Assembly (NCBI GenBank): GCA_023422485.1
Contig: JAGTAM010000261.1
Span: 1 to 8,998, forward strand
DNA: 8,998 nucleotides
Direction of reading: 5' to 3'
Source of the DNA: Pseudomonadota bacterium
GTDB lineage: Bacteria > Pseudomonadota > Alphaproteobacteria > Rhizobiales > Beijerinckiaceae
Notes under the pieces: model-generated
Database searches by the model: none
Told to the model about the DNA's origin: nothing
The model's input: the letters and a program-made list of their open reading frames with translations, nothing else
Part shown: one piece after another, positions 5,764 through 8,998 of the stretch
Layout: each line of letters starts with the position of its first letter
Numbering within the stretch: position 1 is the first letter of the stretch
Translations under genes and position numbers: made by a program

Positions 5764-5913
5764 GCTTTTCGAAAACACCCTTTCGATCCCGCAGCCTCAC
5801 CGACCCCTCGGGCCATCCTGCGCCGTCGCCGCGATCTTCGAGACTTCCGATCGTATCGCTTGCCGGAAGCGCCCGCCGCTTCAGAGCGCCTCACAAACCG
5901 CCCGCAGCGCTTT

Positions 5914-5929
5914 CCTCGCCCGAGCGAGG
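5914..5929. terminator. GC hairpin between convergent genes, no T tract
   Basis: CCTCGC-CCGA-GCGAGG forms a perfect 6-bp stem with a 4-base loop, 34-49 bases beyond the tetR-family stop (minus strand) and about 150 bases beyond the response-regulator stop. Its place between convergent genes suits a bidirectional terminator, but the absence of a T run on either strand makes intrinsic termination uncertain. The rest of the gap (5764-5962) holds only the palindrome TTTTCGAAAA (5766-5775) right after the response-regulator stop. Confidence 0.35.
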
Positions 5930-5962
5930 CTGATCGGCGACCGTGAGGCTTATCCAAGACAC

Positions 5963-6523
5963 TCAGCCGAGTTCCTGCGCCGCACGCTCCAACGCCCCCA
6001 GAAGGGGTTCGATCTGCGCAGCACTCAGGTCGTGGAAGCCGAGGGTGCGGCCCATCACGACACCGAGCAGCGCGAAGAACAGGGCGGCCCCGACCCCCGC
6101 CGGTCCCTGCGCGGCCTCGAACCGGGCGAGCCGCTCGGCCACGAAGGCGCGATATCCGGCGAGCGCATCCGGATTCTCGGCGGAGGCGAGCAGCAGGGCC
6201 CGACTGAAGTCTTCCTCCTCGCGGTAGCTGCGGCGCAGGTGCTCGATCATGCCGAGCGCGAGCCCCGAGGCTCCCCCCGCCCGCTCGGCCTCGCAGGCGG
6301 CGATGCCGGCGCGCAGGTGCTGCAGCTTGCGATCGACGAGGGCGAGGATCAGCGCGTCCTTCGAGGCATAGTGGTGCAGCACGCCGCCCTTGCTCAGGCC
6401 CGCCTCCGCCGCCACCGCATCGATGGTCAGGGCCCGCGCATCACCCCGGCGCAGCACCGCACCCGCCGCGTCGAGAATCACTTCCGCACGGTCGTCGCGT
6501 CGGCTGCGCGTCCTCTGCGACAT
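5963..6523 (-). CDS. TetR-family transcriptional repressor of the adjacent efflux genes
   Basis: Predicted 186-residue dimeric repressor. Residues 13-60 form the TetR N-terminal helix-turn-helix (ILDAAGAVL; TIDAVAAEAGLSKGGVLHHYASKDALI), with the recognition region GLSKGGVLHHYASK a near-textbook match. The remaining residues form the usual helical ligand-binding and dimerisation domain, ending in FFALLGVVMGRTLGFHDLS, which resembles repressors found beside RND pumps. Length is normal. The ATG at 6521-6523 is preceded by GGGAT about 6-7 bases upstream. It is divergent from two RND adaptor genes across 248 bases containing operator-like repeats, which suggests that it represses those genes and itself until an effluxed compound binds. 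The ligand cannot be read from sequence. Confidence 0.92.
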   Translation of the reverse strand: MSQRTRSRRDDRAEVILDAAGAVLRRGDARALTIDAVAAEAGLSKGGVLHHYASKDALILALVDRKLQHLRAGIAACEAERAGGASGLALGMIEHLRRSYREEEDFSRALLLASAENPDALAGYRAFVAERLARFEAAQGPAGVGAALFFALLGVVMGRTLGFHDLSAAQIEPLLGALERAAQELG

Positions 6524-6556
6524 GATCGATCCCGAACCCCATACGCCGTCCCGGAC

Positions 6557-6568
6557 ACCGGATCCGGT
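6557..6568. promoter_or_regulatory. Perfect 12-bp palindrome ACCGGATCCGGT near tetR-family start
   Basis: This exact palindrome lies 34-45 bases upstream of the repressor's start codon on the minus strand. It shares the outer ACCG/CGGT half-site form with the repeat at 6646-6659. It could be a second operator giving autoregulation, or a chance GC palindrome. Confidence 0.35.
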
Positions 6569-6639
6569 CTCTGCTGCTGAACAATTGCCCGGTGACGTCT
6601 TCTCGAACGTGCAGAGACGGTTCGCCTCACCATCAAAAA

Positions 6640-6668
6640 TTAGAAACCGTCTGGACGGTCGGTAGGAT
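6640..6668 (+). promoter_or_regulatory. Probable promoter of the efflux operon with embedded TetR operator
   Basis: TTAGAA (6640-6645) and TAGGAT (6663-6668) are spaced by 17 bases and weakly match -35 and -10 boxes. Between them lies the inverted repeat ACCGTC-TG-GACGGT (6646-6659), the arrangement expected when a TetR dimer blocks RNA polymerase. An additional AGACGGTT (6615-6622) is the reverse complement of AACCGTCT (6645-6652), centred 30 bases away, about three helical turns, so a second dimer or looping is conceivable. AT-rich bases (6634-6646) precede the site. Operator identity is inferred from symmetry and position. Confidence 0.5.
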
Positions 6669-6771
6669 AGTCGATAAGCCTGCGCCGCGAAAGACGCCTC
6701 GGCGGATGAGGGCGCCTATCCCGCTCCCGATCCCGCGTCTGCGCGTCGTCCTCTGCCCGGAATCTCGGCCG

Positions 6772-7947
6772 ATGTCCTCAGGGCTCCGCCCCGTCCTCAC
6801 CGCCACCGCGCTCGCAGCGGCCCTCTCGGTTCTTCCCGCAACCGCGGCGCTCCCGACGGGCGCGCCGACAGCATCCCTCCTGCCGGAGGCGGAGAACCCT
6901 TCCGTGGTGCTGGTCCGTGTGGTGACGGCCAAGAAGGGGCCGGTCACCTCGGACGTGGTGTTGACCGGTGACGTCCAGGCCCAGGCCCAGACCAACATCG
7001 CCTTCCGCACCAACGGCAAGGTCGCCGAGCGTCGGGTCGAGGTCGGCGACCACGTCACCGCCGATCAGGTGCTGGCGGTGCTGGAGCCGCTGGTGCAGCG
7101 GGCCAACCTCGACAATGCCCGCGCAGCCCTGGTCTCGGCGGAGGCGCAGCTCACCCAGGCCAAGGTGACCTTCGAGCGCCAGAAGCAGCTCATCGGCGGC
7201 GGCTACACCACGCGCCCCGCCTACGACAACGCCGAGCAGCAATTGCGGACCTCGCAGGCTGCCGTCGATTCGGCCAAGGCGGCGCTCGGCACCGCCGAGG
7301 AACAGCTCTCCTATACCGAGTTGAGGGCGGGCGTGCCCGGCATCGTCATGAGCCGCACCTTCGAGGTCGGGCAGGTGGTGCAGTCGGGCCAGGCGGTGAT
7401 GGTGCTGGCCCAGGACGGCCCGCGCGACGCGGTGTTCAACGTCTACGAGGCGCTAACCGCCCACCCGCCCGTCGACAAGACGATTCACGTCACCCTCCAG
7501 TCCAACCCCGCGGTGTCGGTGAATGGCCACGTGCGCGAGATCTCGCCGACGGTGGATGCGGCGAGCGGGACGGTGCGCGTCAAGGTCGGGCTGGACGGGA
7601 CCCCGCCGGAGATGTCCCTCGGCGCCGTGGTGATCGGCCGGGGCCGCTTCGCCTCGCGGGAGGCGGTGGTGCTGCCGTGGTCGGCCCTCTACCGCTCCGA
7701 CGGCCGCCCGGCGGTGTGGATCTACGATGCCAAGGCGGGCACGGTCTCGATTCGCGATGTCGAGATCGATCGCTACGGCTTCGACGACATCGTGCTCAAG
7801 AACGGCGTCGAGCCCGGCGAGACCGTGGTCACTGCCGGGATCCAGTTCCTGCGTCCGGGCCAGCACGTCGCGCTGGCAGGACCGGCGAGCACGGACGAGG
7901 CCACGCAGGAGGCGGCAAAGGCCGCGGCAGGGGAGGGTGGACGATGA
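6772..7947 (+). CDS. RND efflux periplasmic adaptor (membrane fusion protein), first of two
   Basis: Predicted 391-residue HlyD/AcrA-type adaptor linking an inner-membrane RND pump to an outer-membrane channel. The N-terminus (MSSGLRPVLTATALAAALSV, then ATA-A) looks like a Sec signal peptide with cleavage near residue 25; there is no lipobox. Then come the first lipoyl half (about 64-105, NGKVAERRVEVGDHV), an alpha-helical hairpin rich in Ala, Gln and Glu (106-180), the second lipoyl half (181-213, GVPGIVMSRTFEVGQVV), a beta-barrel (216-290) and the membrane-proximal domain (295-368), ending in the typical RPGQHV. The frame extends up to 6592, but that start lies upstream of the proposed promoter. 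An ATG at 6706 is possible but gives a long, atypical leader, so the ATG at 6772, with CCGGAA about 10 bases upstream, is preferred. It overlaps the next adaptor gene by 4 bases and is probably repressed by the divergent TetR protein. Confidence 0.92.
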   Translation: MSSGLRPVLTATALAAALSVLPATAALPTGAPTASLLPEAENPSVVLVRVVTAKKGPVTSDVVLTGDVQAQAQTNIAFRTNGKVAERRVEVGDHVTADQVLAVLEPLVQRANLDNARAALVSAEAQLTQAKVTFERQKQLIGGGYTTRPAYDNAEQQLRTSQAAVDSAKAALGTAEEQLSYTELRAGVPGIVMSRTFEVGQVVQSGQAVMVLAQDGPRDAVFNVYEALTAHPPVDKTIHVTLQSNPAVSVNGHVREISPTVDAASGTVRVKVGLDGTPPEMSLGAVVIGRGRFASREAVVLPWSALYRSDGRPAVWIYDAKAGTVSIRDVEIDRYGFDDIVLKNGVEPGETVVTAGIQFLRPGQHVALAGPASTDEATQEAAKAAAGEGGR

Positions 7948-8998
7948 GGCGCAGGCTCCTCGTCGCCGCCGGTGCCTCTCTGCTGGCCGCCTGCCAGCCG
8001 TCGCAGGAGGCGCCGACGCCGCCCCCCGTGCGGCCGGTCCTCACGACTCTGGCGCAGCCCACCGACAGCGTGCTCTTCGGCCCCTTCGCCGGCACGGTCG
8101 AGCCGCGCTACCAGTCGCAGCTCGGCTTCCAGATCGGCGGCCGTGTGGTGGCGCGCGACGTGACCATCGGCGACGTCGTGAAGAAGGGCCAGCGGCTGGC
8201 CGCCCTCGACCCGATCGTGTCGCGCTTCGATCTCAGCCGCGCCGAGGCGGAACTGGCCGACGCCAAGGCCCAGGCCGAGAACGCGACGGCCACCGAGGCG
8301 CGCACCCGGCGCCTGATGGAGGGCAACAACGTCACTCAGGCCCAACTCGATGCGGCAGTGGCCCGGCGCGACACCGCCCAGGCCCGCCTCGCCCAGGCCG
8401 CGGCCAGCCTGCAGAAGGCCCGCGACCAGATCGGCTATACCGAGCTGCACGCCGATTTCGACGGCGTCGTCACCCAGCGGCTTGCCGAGATCGGGCAGGT
8501 GGTGAGCCCGGGTCAGGGGATCGTCACACTCGCCCGGCCCGAGACCCGCGAGGCGGTGGTCGACATCCCCGAGACGCTGGCGGCCGCCATGCCCAAGGAC
8601 GGTCTGTTCACGGTGGTGCTCCAGAGCGCGCCGGAGATCACCGCCCGCGGCCGGGTGCGCGAGGTCGCCCCCTTCGCCGAATCCGGCACCCGCACCCGCC
8701 GCGTGCGCCTCACCCTGGAGGAGCCCGGCCCGGCCTTCCGCCTGGGGGCCACCATCACCGTCGCGCTGGAGCGCCGCATCGAGCGCCGCTTCGTCCTGCC
8801 GGCCACCGCGCTCCTCGATTCGGAGGGGCGCCGCTCGGTCTGGATCGTGCCGGAGGCCGGCCAACCGGGCAACGGGGCTGCGGACGACACGCGGCCCGGC
8901 GAGTCGGGCAACCGACGGGTCGAGCGCCGCGAGGTCACCCTCGACGGCGACGGGCCGGACGGGCACGGACGCGTCGCCGTGCGCACGGGGCTGAAACC
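7944..8998 (+). CDS. RND efflux periplasmic adaptor lipoprotein, second of two (partial)
   Basis: The first 351 residues of a second AcrA-like adaptor; the stop lies beyond the window. MRRRLLVAAGASLLAAC is a lipoprotein signal with lipobox LAAC, so C17 would be lipidated and the protein anchored in the inner membrane. Domains in order: lipoyl half (about 58-90, GGRVVARDVTIGDVVKKGQ), helical hairpin (91-163), second lipoyl half (164-197, DFDGVVTQRLAEIGQVVSPGQ), beta-barrel (about 202-276) and start of the membrane-proximal domain (283 on). Residues 304-323, between VWIV and RRVERREVTL, form a Gly/Asp/Pro-rich insert not present in the first adaptor. The ATG overlaps the first adaptor's stop as ATGA, with GGGAGGGTGG just upstream as ribosome site, indicating coupled translation. 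A tandem adaptor pair implies a mixed-adaptor pump of the TriABC type; the RND transporter gene should follow. Confidence 0.92.
   Translation, partial: MRRRLLVAAGASLLAACQPSQEAPTPPPVRPVLTTLAQPTDSVLFGPFAGTVEPRYQSQLGFQIGGRVVARDVTIGDVVKKGQRLAALDPIVSRFDLSRAEAELADAKAQAENATATEARTRRLMEGNNVTQAQLDAAVARRDTAQARLAQAAASLQKARDQIGYTELHADFDGVVTQRLAEIGQVVSPGQGIVTLARPETREAVVDIPETLAAAMPKDGLFTVVLQSAPEITARGRVREVAPFAESGTRTRRVRLTLEEPGPAFRLGATITVALERRIERRFVLPATALLDSEGRRSVWIVPEAGQPGNGAADDTRPGESGNRRVERREVTLDGDGPDGHGRVAVRTGLK

Noticed and set aside
7773..8966. Open frame of 397 codons on the minus strand
   Set aside because: It is antisense to the two adaptors; the translation is His/Gly/Ala/Arg-rich shadow sequence.
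1..8998. CRISPR array, tRNA, insertion sequence or phage genes
   Set aside because: No regularly spaced repeats, tRNA cloverleaf, transposase-like frame or terminal inverted repeats were seen on either strand.

Overview
The window is GC-rich apart from one AT-richer gap. Its gene families and codon use (G/C at nearly every third position) suggest an alphaproteobacterium of the Methylobacterium/Hyphomicrobiales kind. That assignment is an inference from style; the window contains no rRNA or other marker gene.

Left part (1-3172, all on the minus strand). Read in the direction of transcription, there are two small LuxR/NarL-type regulators with degenerate receiver domains (2522-3172 and 1551-2330), a family 2 glycosyltransferase (634-1452), and the first 173 residues of a protein that leaves the window at base 1 and looks like part of a polysaccharide locus. 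The first regulator lacks the phospho-accepting aspartate. The second keeps an aspartate but has lost the conserved lysine and Thr/Ser. Their position just upstream of glycosyltransferase-type genes suggests phosphorylation-independent control of surface polysaccharide, comparable in logic to CsgD or VpsT.

Centre (3173-3887, no gene). This 715-base control region separates the leftward regulators from a rightward two-component system. Bases 3301-3600 are about 47% GC by hand count, clearly below the flanking genes. The gap holds a strong hairpin (3349-3382), a promoter-like element for the leftward regulator (3302-3330), two adjacent dyads just upstream of that regulator (3197-3208 and 3210-3230) and several short palindromes.

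Two-component system (3888-5763, plus strand). A soluble PAS-like/HisKA_3 histidine kinase is followed after one base by a canonical NarL-type response regulator with a complete phosphorylation pocket and a GTG start. The divergent layout places one phosphorylatable regulator and two degenerate ones around a single control region.

Right part (5963-8998). A TetR repressor on the minus strand is divergent from two overlapping genes for RND-efflux periplasmic adaptors: a Sec-exported MFP and a lipoprotein MFP that is cut by the window end. The 248-base gap holds a TetR-operator-like inverted repeat placed between a -35-like and a -10-like element. Two adaptors in tandem recall TriABC-type pumps, and the RND transporter is expected just beyond base 8998.

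No rRNA, tRNA, CRISPR array, insertion sequence or phage gene was seen.
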